From positions 62,001-126,000 of the forward strand of contig JALBUN010000010.1 in NCBI GenBank assembly GCA_025174535.1: a DNA stretch of 64,000 nucleotides. Direction: 5' to 3'. The stretch's first letter is position 1. Each line of letters begins with the position of its first letter. Both the position numbers and the translations under genes were made by a program. This DNA is from Cantharellus purpuraceus. Its lineage: Eukaryota; Basidiomycota; Agaricomycetes; Cantharellales; Hydnaceae. Positions 1-10,891 of the stretch are shown piece after piece. The notes beneath the pieces are model-generated. The model worked only from the letters and a program-made list of their open reading frames with translations. It was not told the origin of the DNA and searched no databases.

Positions 1-900
1 AAAGTAAAAGACACTACAAGACCGGTCAGTGGAATGAGTAGACACAGGTCAGTGGACACACCTGTCACGGACTATCAGATTTAGGAGAGGGTCACTCCCC
101 TCCTTCCACAACAACTTGAAAGCCTTATACAACATCAAAGTACACAAAACACTTTCGAATCCCAGCGCGGGAAACCAGATGACGAACGCGCCGCTCGGTA
201 TGGAGACGTAGCACCATGTGAAGTCTTGGAATGGTTGCGTGATGTTTGGTAAACCTGATGGTGCCCCTGGTGTAGCCGCATATGACGCAGCCATCGGCTT
301 GAAACGTATCATCACCCCCCAGGTGCTAAAGAGTTCTGTCACTAACAGCACTGAGAGACCGACGAGTATCTTTTTGCTGCGATTGTAGATAGCATATATC
401 TATAGAAGTCATGCATCGAGGCTTGAATGGATCATGAGAACTTTCTGCTCACATGAAGCTGAAGGATGACTGATGCCTGTTACTACAACTTCAGAGAATC
501 CCATTGGCATCAAACTCACCTTCTGAACACACAATTGCTGCAGTTATCCTTGATACAGTGGTCAAATCTGAGTCGCTATTGGACTAATAACCGTACATAC
601 GCAACATTCTGCCACCATAGAAAGGCATGGCAGCTGTAAATGGATCTAAGTTTATAGCAGGATTAAGGGCTTCTTGAACGTACAGCTGCATGGAGGGCCA
701 AAGGGGATCTATAAGCTATGAAAGCACATCACCGGCGATACATACCTTGGGTGTCAGAGATTTGCTGAAGCATGCTTTTTTGAAAAGCTGTCAGACTTTG
801 TTTTAGGTCCATAACCAAGAGATGCTCACCAATTGTGTTGACAATGAGAACAACCAGTCCAAAGTAACGGGCCTATGAAATTGTGGCCATAGTCAACGTG
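1..900 (-). CDS. DUF6533-like integral membrane protein, partial (3' part lies beyond the window start)
   Basis: Minus-strand fragment of a basidiomycete multi-pass membrane protein. The clearest exon (about 49-351) has a hydrophobic segment around GFESVLCTLMLYKAFKLL followed by a polar turn reading DPLLNLIVRDR, which is the signature of the DUF6533 family (several helices, with a loop ending IRD before a further helix). A second conserved piece near 790-880 reads RYFGLVVLIVNTIG in the reverse complement. Both pieces match the neighbouring gene at 1890-3345 in order and spacing, so this is a tandem paralogue. The C-terminal end lies outside the window, and I could not place the first exon or start codon, so the range is approximate. 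Function of the family is unknown; it is probably a surface membrane protein. Confidence 0.5.
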
Positions 901-1889
901 AATATCCATGCGTGTTACACAAAAAATTAGAGGGACAAGATCATACACCGCAGAAGAGAAATTTGGAGTATGTCCATCGACAATTCCAAATATATTTTAT
1001 CTGGACTTTATACCTCAGTCCTGACAGCGATAAAAAGTGGTCTAGTCAGACCTCTGAGTCTAAAGTAATGACTGGGAAAAAGGAGGTCAATCAAGAGAGA
1101 TAGAGATTGCGCGTGGACTACTGACTATTGTCATAAATTAGAAGAGCCAATGGGACAATAGTGACATACTTTGTAGCAATAACTGCGGACGTCCCGGATT
1201 ACAGTTAAAAGTACGCAAACTTGTTGATTTCGGTGCTCACCGCCAGTGATGAAAGCCTCAGTGTCCGAGTAAGTCGACATAGTATCTAGCAGACACAAGG
1301 TAGTTTGAGCCCTGAGGTTAAATACTGACGGCGCTCTGTTAATATATGTTGAAAGTCATGCTGATTTTATGTTCGCTTAGCATAATATGTGCGATCACGC
1401 CGGAATGCATGCAAAAAAAATACGATATCCAAGGCCTCTTATAGGGCCATTATAAATAAAGTATCACATATGAGATGAGTAAATCAGGTGCCGCTTTGTG
1501 CCCTGCCCGCTCCTGAAAATGAGGAGTTGACTATGGTGGAAACAACGTACAAAGCCGTTGAACCGGGATTATACCCATTGTAACAGACCCGCGTTGCCAA
1601 CTGTACCGGACTGTGGAAAGTGGAAATATCAACGGCACAATGCGATACAGTCAGTTGCATTTGAACTAGAGTAAACCTTATGACGCATACGACCTATCTC
1701 AAACCGAATAGGCAGCCTATTCAATAAATAAAGTGTGACTTGCTGTCACCACTGATCAACCATGAATTTGAGTGAAGAAACGGGTGATTCATGCTTTGCC
1801 AAACGAAATAGGTGGCTGCACAGATATCATCGACAGAGTATCAGACTTGGCAGCAAGAGCAGTGAGAACAAGTAATATCACGACCCAAA
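900..1889. other. Intergenic spacer between the two DUF6533-like genes
   Basis: About 1 kb with no convincing coding signal. Short open frames (for example 912-1103 plus) have no family resemblance and no recognisable splice pattern. It presumably holds the 5' flank of the first paralogue and the 3' end of the second. Confidence 0.4.
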
Positions 1890-3345
1890 TCACACGTTTA
1901 TAACAGTAGACAGCTCCGCTCCTGTACTGTATTTCAGCTCATCGAAGTATCGTTCGCGAATGTTGAGAAGAAGTCGGCTTCCTAGCATGCAAGGGACCAC
2001 ACCAGCTAAAGTGCACAAGAGCTCAGTGAGGTTGGAAATGAGGCGATAGTTCCACTCACTTGACAGCCACATCGACAGCGGACGAAGATTCGTGGCTGAC
2101 CAGTGCCCAGAAAAGGCAATTGATAAGTAGAGCCATGAAAATGCTGCAGTTATTGATGGTTATAACGCCCAAGCAGTTGTTGCTTTTCATTGCTCACAGC
2201 GTGAAGTAAAGTACACTGGGTAACTCGTCAGATTGATCATTACGACTTCAAAAGATTATGTAGGACAAACCTATCGCGGATGATAATCTTCAAGAGCGGG
2301 TCACGGTGGCTCCTGAGGTACAATGCACATGCCTTATATAGCATCAATATACATAGGACCATCTCAAAGCCGAGAGGAGGGAGCCATGTCACAAAATCAG
2401 ATGGAGAAATGCGGACAAAGCATCCGGTATAATCCTGAATAGGTCGTATCACGTTTGGGAAACGCAAGGAAGCGTCGGGGGAAGCTGCAAAAACTGGCGT
2501 GACATTTGTAGAAAGGCTGTACAACAGTGACGATGTGACAAGTGTCATACAAAACATCCCTAAGAGGAAGAGAAGAATTTTCTTGCTGCAGTTGTACACG
2601 GCGTATATCTGATGTAGGATTATTTCTGAGCATGTGCGTGAGTTTAATAGTCCTTACCCGTAATTGTAGGATGACTAAGATGGTAGTTAATAGCCATTAG
2701 CCAACCACAATAAAAGCCTGTACGACTACCTTCTGCACACGCGACAGCCACTGTTATGCTGTGTACAAGATGAATCCATCGTCTCAGTTGAGAACAATGT
2801 ATCATACTCACGATACATTTTCCCACCAAACAAAGTCTAAGCAGCTAGCCGATGTGTCATTTTGTCGGTCCGCTGCCGCAAGGAGACAGCAGAGACATAC
2901 AACTGCGCCCGATGGAGTCAATCATCTGAATAGCTATATTGGCATCGACAATACCTTTGGTGTGAGAGATTTATTGAAGTATACTTGTAAACAATAAAAT
3001 GTTAGCCAGTACGTCCGAGTGGTGAAAGATAATGATGCACCAGTTGTATTGGCAATCAAAATGAGGGTTCCCAAGTAGCGATTCTGCAGAATTCATGACT
3101 TATATGAATATATAATGCATAGTAATACCATCTTACAAACAAGAACAGTGCCTTGCCGAATGACCATTTCTTGGACCAGACAAGTCCCACCTGAAATGAA
3201 AATGTCAATATCACCTAAACTTGTACTTCTTCAAAGAACAATCCAACCTCACAATCCAAGGTTATGACTGTACAAGGAACAAGAAATCAATATATAATAC
3301 AAAAAGCAAAGTTAACGACGCAGACAGTTGTCATATAGCAGCAAA
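1890..3345 (-). CDS. DUF6533-like seven-helix membrane protein
   Basis: Minus-strand, multi-exon gene. Reading the reverse complement, an early exon near 3120-3195 carries VGLVWSKKWSFGKALFLFVRW, the usual start of a DUF6533 domain (glutamate-rich turn, then LVW..KWS..K.LFL). It is followed by a RYLGTLILIANTTG-like helix near 3030-3090, the exon at about 2240-2599 with GFEMVLCILMLYKA and DPLLKIIIRDR, and a last exon at 1890-2072 with GVVPCMLGSRLLLNIRERYF, typical of the final helix and cytoplasmic tail. The stop at 1890 is clear; the first exon and start (up to about 3345) are inferred. The closest relative in view is the truncated paralogue upstream. Biochemical role unknown. Confidence 0.55.
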
Positions 3346-3498
3346 GCTAACGAGGCCACTATAGAGTGCTTTGCAGCAATAACTGGATGATGTGAGTAAA
3401 GATGGTATCTTTTCAGGTCCTTGGCACCCACCACCTGCGACCAAAGGCCCGGGCATGACATTGGAGTCCATCATTCGAAATGGGAACGCTTAGGAGAA

Positions 3499-3844
3499 GA
3501 TCGTATCCCTCAGTCGAGCGCCAGCCTTTGTATGATTCACCGCCACCCTGGTACACCGCCCTAACTTGGTCGAGCAGATAATAAATGTCGTACCAGCGAC
3601 AGCGCTGGATAAGCGAGTTTTGATCGACACTGGTTGAACTCGTATGCGCCGTACAATACTTGATGCCCATCCGTATTTGGAGGATCATCAAAGATGTTTT
3701 CAATAATGACATGTGATCAGATGAGCATGCTATCTGTGTGAGGTAGGACCGAGCATTTTCCCACCGGTGTGGGTATACGTAGGGCGGTGCACTAGGGTGG
3801 CGGTGAATCATATAAAGGCTGGCGCTCGACTGAGGGATACGATC
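3499..3844. repeat. Long inverted repeat (65-bp arms, about 216-bp spacer), foldback or MITE-like
   Basis: Arm 1 is 3499-3563 and arm 2 is 3780-3844 in reverse complement. I count three mismatches over 65 positions (near arm-1 positions 3530, 3550 and 3553). Both arms begin GATCGTATCCCTCAGTCGAG when read inward. I see no clear target-site duplication at the outer ends, so calling it a transposon is inference; it may equally be a stem-loop formed by local duplication. Confidence 0.7.
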
Positions 3845-4232
3845 TCGACTGTACCAAGCCGTCGCCCCACCAGATAATCACAAGTTACGTTGATGAGCTG
3901 CCAAAAAATCTAAAGTGAAGGTGAGGGAAAATTAGCAACTAGATTCGAGGAGGCATTACCTGTCACAGTGGCATGGCAACGAAGGTGGTCGCTCAATAAT
4001 GCATCGCCGTCGGTAGTGATGGTGGCATTATGAAGTTACATAAATAATGAGGATCCTCAGTGTCCCGAGGAGGCCATCGAAGTGCTATGCAAGGCCTAAA
4101 GAATGTAATGGAATTCATCATGAATTCCTGGACTTCCACGCTTCGAAGTTATCGATAGAAACAGATCGACTGACGAGCGAGACGCTTGGTTCACAGTTGA
4201 ATCCCCAATACTAGTACAATTTCTTAGGAATG

Positions 4233-4515
4233 TTAGAACCTATTCCAAAGTATGGAATGGCCTTTATCCCGAAGACGCACCAAATAAGGATTTACATCAC
4301 AGACAGTACTGCGAATGGCCCCTCGCATCAATGTCTGCCGCATATCCATCAACATAGTGAAGTCTCCGGTCCATCCAGCGTCAACCCCATTCACATTATC
4401 CTTCGTTTCTTCCAAGGTCTTCATTTGCTCCGCCTCCATGCTCACTATTTCCTCGTCTGAAGACTGGTTAAGTTTTTTGAGTAAATCGTAGACTGCTTAT
4501 CGCCCACATAGATCT
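4233..4515 (-). other. Possible unassigned exon downstream of EB1
   Basis: In the reverse complement an open frame of about 90 codons runs from near 4500 to a stop at 4233. Its composition is protein-like and acidic-helical (contains EEIVSMEAEQMKTLEET and a DAGWTGDFTMLMDMRQTL stretch). I do not recognise the family, and no start codon or splice partner is certain. It may be the last exon of an unmodelled gene, a pseudogene relic, or chance. Confidence 0.2.
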
Positions 4516-4947
4516 AACGGGTTGTCAAGAATCATAGGAGGGGGTAGACATCGCCGCTATCGACACGATGCTGTGGGTTGTTGCCAAGTGTACCGTAACA
4601 TCCTTTGAGACGCGACGTCGTCCTTCTACCTTCCCAATCTGTACGTGGGGATAAAGAGACGCAGTGAGTGGCAAAATCTTGTGTAATTAATGGCGGGCCA
4701 ATTCGGTAGAAGCGTCAGCTGTCCGTCGACTGGCAATGTGACGTAACGCGACAAGTGTCACAAGCCGCGCGTAGTGCTCAATTATCTGGTAAGGAAACAA
4801 GAAGGACGCTGACAAGGAGAGGCACAAAAGTTGGGACTAGTGGGTACTGTACGCATCATATGCAGGGCTATACTAGGTGGGGATTGAACATCGAAAGCGG
4901 GATCAAAGGGTCTGTCTGTCCACAGTATAGTAAAACCTCCCACTGAA

Positions 4948-6279
4948 TTAAAAGGTCTCCTCCTCGTCCACAGGTTGGCCACCGTCAGGAACCTCGAATC
5001 CCTCCTGGAATGATAGCGAAAGGCGTGAGTCGATGGCAATAATAGCAACAAAAGAAAGCATGGGTGGTCGGAAACGGTATCAAACGTGGTGGAGAGGCAT
5101 GAAGGCGATGTGCGAACCATGGGTGACGCATGAGGGGGAATGGACCGAGGGTGGCGACGCGGGGAAATAGGCACGTTGTTCAAGTACAATGATTTGATAG
5201 GACGTACCTCAGTACTGTATAGGATCTTTTGTATCTCACGCAACGTCTCGTCATCATTTCCAGCTCCCTCCAAAACTTCCAGCTGCGCCTGAACAAGAAT
5301 CTCTATATCCCGTAGCTGTTGCGGTCAGACCCAGTCAGACCCAATGATGTTGCCAGCGAAGTGATTATAAATAAGGATACGTACCTTTGCAAAGTAGAAA
5401 TCCCTCTCTTTTTCAAGACCCTCCAGATGACTCGACATCTCCCGCAGCTGCGTCTGTAAGTTCACCAGGGCCTCGTTCTGCACCGCAGAAGCGGCTCTCG
5501 GGCCTTTATAACCCTGCGTCAACAACAACGTCACAGATACGAAACAGTCCATACCGCCAATCGGCGTTCTACCGCCAGCCCTCCCAGCAGCTGCACCGGT
5601 CGCTAGCCGATTAGATTGTAACGGTGCTACTGTTGCTGGAGTGTCTGTCGGTGCTCCTTTACGTCGCGCAACAGGATCATATGGATGGCCGCCGTAGTTT
5701 TGGTCCCAGAAGCGTTTAATCCATTGCAAGAACTCAAGATTGTCCCTATCGCGAAGCCCGAGCGGTACATCAACTAGAACATGAAACATTACCAAAAGCA
5801 CATACTGCATTTTACACTTTGTCAATTTTTCGACAGGAATGGGCTTGGAGAAGGCAAATCCGATCAGTGATCATGCTGTCCGCGTGGATTATCGATAAGG
5901 ACATCAGGACACACCTTGTCAATTTTCTTCGCCTTGAAAACATTCTGCATAATTTTGTAGTTTGCGAGGAACTCGTACTCATGCTTCGCGTTCATCTTCA
6001 CGCGCGACATCGGGATATCACCTGATCCCGGTCATGTCATTGCCAGTCAAGACCCGCACCATAGCCAATGGGCTAACACACCATAGATGGAGTCTAGGAT
6101 CTGGCAGTATGCTCCGCCAGCGCCGCACTGCTCGACCTTGGTGTACGAGAGTTGTAATAGCTCGTTTAGCCACGCGATCAGCTCTGTGCAGTAAATAACG
6201 CGGGACCATATGTGAGATGGGGATCACTGACATGAGTCACAATCGCATGGGAACTTTTACCTGTACGTGATTCACCCAT
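4948..6279 (-). CDS. MAL3: EB1/Bim1/Mal3 microtubule plus-end-binding protein
   Basis: End-binding protein that tracks growing microtubule ends and recruits partners through its C-terminus. The short first exon encodes MGESRT and joins in frame to [20 protein letters not shown], the start of the calponin-homology domain. Later exons give [34 protein letters not shown] joined to [20 protein letters not shown], a Pro/Thr/Ala-rich linker ([20 protein letters not shown]), then the coiled-coil EB1 domain ([19 protein letters not shown]). It ends [11 protein letters not shown], an acidic tail ending in an aromatic residue as in EB1's CAP-Gly-binding EEY/F motif. All pieces occur in the expected order. 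There are about six short introns. The start at 6279 is the only ATG giving the canonical short N-terminus. Symbol follows the fission-yeast homologue. Confidence 0.93.
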
Positions 6280-6439
6280 TGGTGCGCGTTGATCGTCGCT
6301 GAACCAGATGAGAAATGACTGTAGTGGACAACAAGCGTCTTATATGGACCCACTTGTGGGTCCGTTTTATCTATATCTCCACCGTCCCCGACGCTGAGAT
6401 TGCAATCATAATCAATATTCATTTCAGATTTTAGCCTCA

Positions 6440-7087
6440 TCTATGTACCGTGAACTCGGTCCTTATGTTTTCAAGTCCAATGGCGTTGAGAGTGATGTAG
6501 TCTAACTTGAAATGCCTAACCCATCCGCATCATCTCTTTTGTAGTCAAGTGTACTCAGGTGTGAGGGATCCTTCTGAGATACCAGAGCCGACCGTCCAAT
6601 AGCCAAAATAGAATAACTCTACATTGATTGCTCAATAACCGTCTCTGTTCCGCGGGAACTGGTTGCGCTTTCATCACGATCCACCTGAACATCCTTTGTT
6701 CAGTAGTTATATTTGCTCGTCTCATTGAACATGACTACGTTGTCGTACTTACGCACGAGATCGCCTTTTGGACGACATCCAAGTTCGTTCTGTCGTGGAG
6801 GTCGCGGTTGTCAAGTATTTCGCATTCAGCCATTGAGCAGTCACAACCAAGTTGGTATTCCGTTCAGAATTGCCCACATACATTGTTACTGCTACTTATA
6901 CGATTCAGCGTTGTCTCAGTCTCATATCAATATTTGTAAAGAGGTCGGAAGCAATATGTCAGGTGGTTCCGGACCGCGGTCCTTACATGTGCCTTCGTCT
7001 CTGATCTTGACCGGCTGGCTCCTTACACTCGCGCTCCCTGTTCTCTTTGAGAATAGAGAAGAGGTAGGTTCGTTTTGCCCTTGCCAA
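6440..7087. other. Intergenic, no gene recognised
   Basis: Between the EB1 5' end and the NACHT relic. Open frames such as 6628-6939 plus have no family likeness. It probably contains the EB1 promoter on its left side. Confidence 0.35.
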
Positions 7088-7690
7088 GATACCGAACAAC
7101 AGTCGCGGCGTAAATAAATAATCGGTCCGATCGCTTGACAAGAATTTCGAGATCGTCAGGAGGGGGCCAGGATATAGGTTGCGGGCTCCTTTGAGCAATT
7201 GCAGATAAAGAAAATTGAAGGTACGTTTTGATATCATTTTGCACAACTTCCCTCTCAACGTCGTGCAAAGAGCACCTTTGGCGGATGTGTAGGATTGTGA
7301 TGAAAGGCGTTGCGTATGGTGGTCAGATCCCGACTGGAGACAAAAATTTTGAGGTATCTCTGAGGCACATGCAACGACAGACTGGATAATTGCCCCACTA
7401 CCCCGGGTTCGGTGCACTCATCGACAGCATCAATAATGACGGTTTGGTCTTGACAGATGTGCCAAGAACGCGCTGAATCGGCTCTACCAGTAGCAAGCGG
7501 AACTGCATAGAGTGTGTGTGTGTAACGAGGCTACGTCATGTTTGTTCTCGATAGCCTCGTTTATTGCGGATCGAAGGAGTGGAGAAGCCTGGGTAAGGCG
7601 ATTGTTGGAACGATGAAACGTGCGTTTCTGACTTCTTGGGAGGCCGAGCATGAACAGAAGAAACTCGCTCCGAGCATATACACCCTGTAA
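7088..7690 (-). pseudogene. NACHT-domain NLR relic, truncated and frameshifted
   Basis: In the reverse complement this stretch matches the NACHT core of the gene at 33895-34502 nearly base for base, with scattered substitutions and small indels. Recognisable pieces are GASFFCS, the SVVACASEIPQNF region, and REVVQNDIKTYLQFSLSAIAQR followed by DDLEILVKRSDRLFIYAAT, typical of basidiomycete NACHT ATPases. The pieces fall in different frames. The P-loop and WD40 parts are absent: homology starts abruptly at about 7690, just downstream of where the Walker A would be, and stops near 7088. It is therefore a non-functional fragment and no product is expected. It may be a captured segment of an NLR gene family. 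Confidence 0.75.
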
Positions 7691-8260
7691 ACGACGAAAC
7701 CAGCTCTCTTCTTGCCCATCTCGAAAGTGAAAAATGCACCCCATGTACAATATATGCGCCGTTCTATAAGTGGTAAAGGATACTTTTGGACCTGAATACG
7801 ACTTGGTGGTTGGTCCGCTGGTTACTTTCAAATTTATTTGAAGTCCGAACTTGTACTTCTTACAGCCGGCTTGCATCAATCGTATGTAAGCACCTTGCGG
7901 GTTCTTCTGTTCTGATCCCTGCGAACCTATTGCTTTCCTTTATATAAGACATTAAAACATCATTCATGGAGCCGGTTTCCTGTAGTGGGGCAGCGACAAC
8001 GAACTCCTCGTGGCTACAAAAGACAAATGCAGACACTCTCACCTTTTTGCACAAGGACCACGAAATTCCGAGCAAGTTCCAGGAGAGGGGCGCACATATA
8101 GCCCTTCTGTCACTTTGGAGGCGGAGGTGGCGTTCAGCGTTGACATTATAGCATCGAGCGGAATAACCTTTTGGAATCGGATTCCAAACATTATGCTAGT
8201 TATGGTGATTTTAGCTATAATTAACTTACTGTAAGGAGTGATTCCAACCCCAAACACTGA
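7691..8260. other. Intergenic, no gene recognised
   Basis: No supported exon. This lies between the sharp 5' boundary of the NACHT relic and the promoter of the first lectin-like gene. Confidence 0.35.
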
Positions 8261-8445
8261 GCGACTTCAAGTCTCCACTACTCACCCCCAACTAGGGCAC
8301 ACGATAGATGATTCGCCTGCAGTCTACATGCTCATGTAGTTGGATAGATAGATGACGCCACGCCTTACGCCACGGCAACACTGGATAGATGGACGCCACA
8401 GAATCGCCCAGGATTGTATTTCGTCTCCATCTTGATTTAAAGAAG

Positions 8446-8453
8446 TATATAGG
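8446..8453 (+). promoter_or_regulatory. TATA-like box of lectin-like gene copy 1
   Basis: TATATAGG 43 nt upstream of the ATG at 8489. The same octamer occupies the equivalent place in copy 2 (10200-10207). The upstream 200 bp is also duplicated, including a conserved GACGCCACAGAATCGCC block. Confidence 0.5.
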
Positions 8454-8488
8454 ATTCACTCACTGCGGCACTAACTTTACCATTGAAC

Positions 8489-9107
8489 ATGGCCTCCACC
8501 ACGGTATGTCTTTTGTGTGCATATTCAACCCATATCTTTCTTACTTTCGTCTCTAGATCTCCAAGTTCGCTGTTGCCAATGCGGACAGTGTTGGTGTTCG
8601 GTCCTATTATTACCACAAAGGGACTATACAAGAGCTTGTTAGCACTGGCATTGCAGGCGATCCCGGCATGTATTACACGTGGACTCTTGGCTTCAACTTT
8701 GCAAGTCCCCCCACGGAGATCCAAGACGTTCATCCTGAATCCGACTTCGCAGCCATTGGCTATATCTCTCCGAGCAAACGGGGGTTGATTGTTAGGGTCT
8801 TTTATCAAACTGAAAATGGAGACATTCGATCCGTTTGGTGGGCTGGCCACTGGAGCAGGGATGGAACCATCATCGCCCCAGGTCTTCCACCGGGTGTTTC
8901 TATTTCTGCTATGCAACAGGCAAACGGTGCTGGGCAGGTGCGCTGGTCTATCAAGCTGATGCATCTAGGAAGGGAATATAATCGTGATTTTGTCTTTAGG
9001 AAGGCATAGTTGTCCAATATCCAGATGCCGATGGTCGCCTCACGCAACGTTTCTCCACCACTGATGAAGGAAACTGGAGTGTTGCCACGCTCGTCAATCC
9101 TAGCTGA
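8489..9107 (+). CDS. Small fucose-lectin (AAL)-like protein, copy 1
   Basis: Three exons: 8489-8503, 8557-8937 and 9000-9107, in continuous frame, giving 167 residues. The start is MASTTISKFAVANADSVGVR. Recurrent blade-like units are visible: VRSYYYHKGTIQEL, IVRVFYQTENGDIRSVWWAG and GIVVQYPDADGRLTQRF. Each has a strand with aromatic/Gln, a turn with Asp/Asn-Gly and an outward polar strand, as in six-bladed fucose-binding lectins of the Aleuria type. At 167 residues it is about half the length of AAL, so it would need to assemble as an oligomer or be a shortened relative. No signal peptide is seen, so it is probably cytoplasmic, as are most fungal defence lectins. The family call rests on motif likeness only. 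Copy 2 lies 1.76 kb downstream. Confidence 0.55.
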
Positions 9108-10020
9108 GGGACGTATGGTGGGGTACGCATTGATCTATTGCACAAGTATCCACTAGCCAATAGACAAGCAGAATGCTGCGTCGTGTTGTGACATACATTG
9201 ATGGGATTTGTTCCTGCCTGCAATTTCATTGTCCTTTTTCTTGAAACAAATGTAACTTGAGATCCCCTTTATTTCACTCTATAATCTGTCGGTGCTGCTA
9301 AGCTATTGAATGAGCAGGTTCTGAACATGAACCACATGTCGGCACGATTTATATCTCTGCATCATAGAAATACTTGCACTGCTCCATTCAAAGGGACGTG
9401 CAGTTACACTATGGACTTCACATGACTTACCTAACCGCTTGCGCGTCTGCAACAGCGATCCACCTGAGGATTTATTGTAAGTATATTCAGCTTACCGTGT
9501 ATTGTAATCATTGCTCGTGGTAAATGAGGTACGTCCTTTTGAACCAGAACATGTTGTTTGGCATGCTTACCCAGATCACCTTTCGCCAAGCTGTCCCGCT
9601 GTCCCAAGCTGTCGTATAGACTTCATGCATAACAAGAGTTTCACAGTCAGCCAATATTCAGCCCCATAAGATTGTGCATAAGAATATTCACGCCCTGATC
9701 GCGATAGACCCAGGATTTTCTCAGCGCTGTCTTTTGGTTCAAGCTCGGTTATGACCCTTTGGTGCTGTCCCTCAACATGCTTAGAAAGTTTCATGTGAGT
9801 ATGTACAGCCTGAGCATTTCAAAGTGGTTCAAATTCTTTGAAGAAATTGCTAACGAACTAGGACTAAACGTAGAATACAGGCGGTCATAGGCGTCTTCCT
9901 GTCCACTTGGACGGGCACGGCCTAAAACATTGAGGCAACGTGTGGCTCATCCTCCGTCGCACCACACGGTCTCCATTCCTTTCCTTTGTGCAATGTCATT
10001 GGAGTGTTCCCCTGTTTCGG
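9108..10020. other. Spacer inside the tandem duplication
   Basis: No supported gene. The first about 130 bp (to near 9260) matches the sequence after copy 2 (about 10880-11015) and so belongs to the duplicated unit. The rest is unique within the window. Confidence 0.4.
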
Positions 10021-10199
10021 CATTGTCATCGAGCTTCCCTTATTCACTACCGGCTAGAGTACACGAGGGTCGGCCTGCAGTTTACACGCTCATGTAGTTG
10101 GATCGATGGATAGATGACGCCGCGCCTTGTGCCACGGCCTGGATGGATAGACGCCACAGAATCGCCTCGATCACATCCCGTCTCCATCTCAATTAGAGA

Positions 10200-10207
10200 T
10201 ATATAGG
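10200..10207 (+). promoter_or_regulatory. TATA-like box of lectin-like gene copy 2
   Basis: TATATAGG 47 nt before the ATG at 10247, in the same context as copy 1. Confidence 0.5.
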
Positions 10208-10246
10208 ACCAACTGCCGCACTGACATTCCAATACTATCGTTGAGC

Positions 10247-10891
10247 ATGGCCCCCACCAAGGTATGCCCTTTCCGAACATTTTCAACCGATGCCTTGTTT
10301 AATTTCGCCCCCAGCCTTCCAAATTCGCTGTTGCCAATGCGGACAGTGTTGGTGTCCGATCCTATTATCACAACGAAGGGACTATACAAGAACTTGTTAG
10401 CACCGGCACTGCAGGCGATCCTGGCAGGTACAACACGTGGTCCTCTGGCTTCAACTTTGGCAACGCTCCCACGGAGATCCGAGACGTTCATCCTGAATCC
10501 GACTTTGCTGCCGTTGGCTATATCTCTCCGAGCAAACGGGGGTTGATTGTAAGGGTCTTTTATCAAACTGAAAATGGGGATATTAAATCAGTTTTGTGGA
10601 CTGGCAAGTGGAGCAAGGACAAAACCACAATTGCCCAAGGTCTTCCACCGGGCGTTTGCATGTCTGTTATGCAACAGGCAAATGGTGCTGGACAGGTATG
10701 TCTGTCCAGGAAACAGGCTTATCCAGTTCAAGAGAGTATAACCATGGTTTCACTTTTAGCAAGGCATAGTTTTCCAATATCTAAATGCCGACGGTTACCT
10801 CACGCAACGCTTCTCAACCACCGATGAAGGGGGAGTGATGTCACTCTCGTTGTCCCCAGCTGAGAGCATGCATAGTGGAGCTACCCATTGA
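10247..10891 (+). CDS. Small fucose-lectin (AAL)-like protein, copy 2, with shifted C-terminus
   Basis: Paralogue of copy 1 with the same three-exon plan: 10247-10261, 10315-10695 and 10760-10891. It starts MAPTK, then PSKFAVANADSVGVR, and keeps IVRVFYQTENGDIKSVLW and GIVFQYLNADGYLTQRFSTT. Near 10826-10835 it lacks four bases relative to copy 1, just after TTDEG. The last strand (NWSVATLVNPS in copy 1) is therefore replaced by an unrelated tail of about 20 residues ending SGATH. The Trp in the last strand is lost. It may still be expressed but probably folds less well, or is an early pseudogene. Intron positions are identical to copy 1, so duplication was at the DNA level. Confidence 0.5.

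Noticed and set aside
3413..3811. 132-codon minus-strand open frame
   Set aside because: It crosses into an inverted-repeat arm and has no family likeness; open frame probably follows from the repeat.
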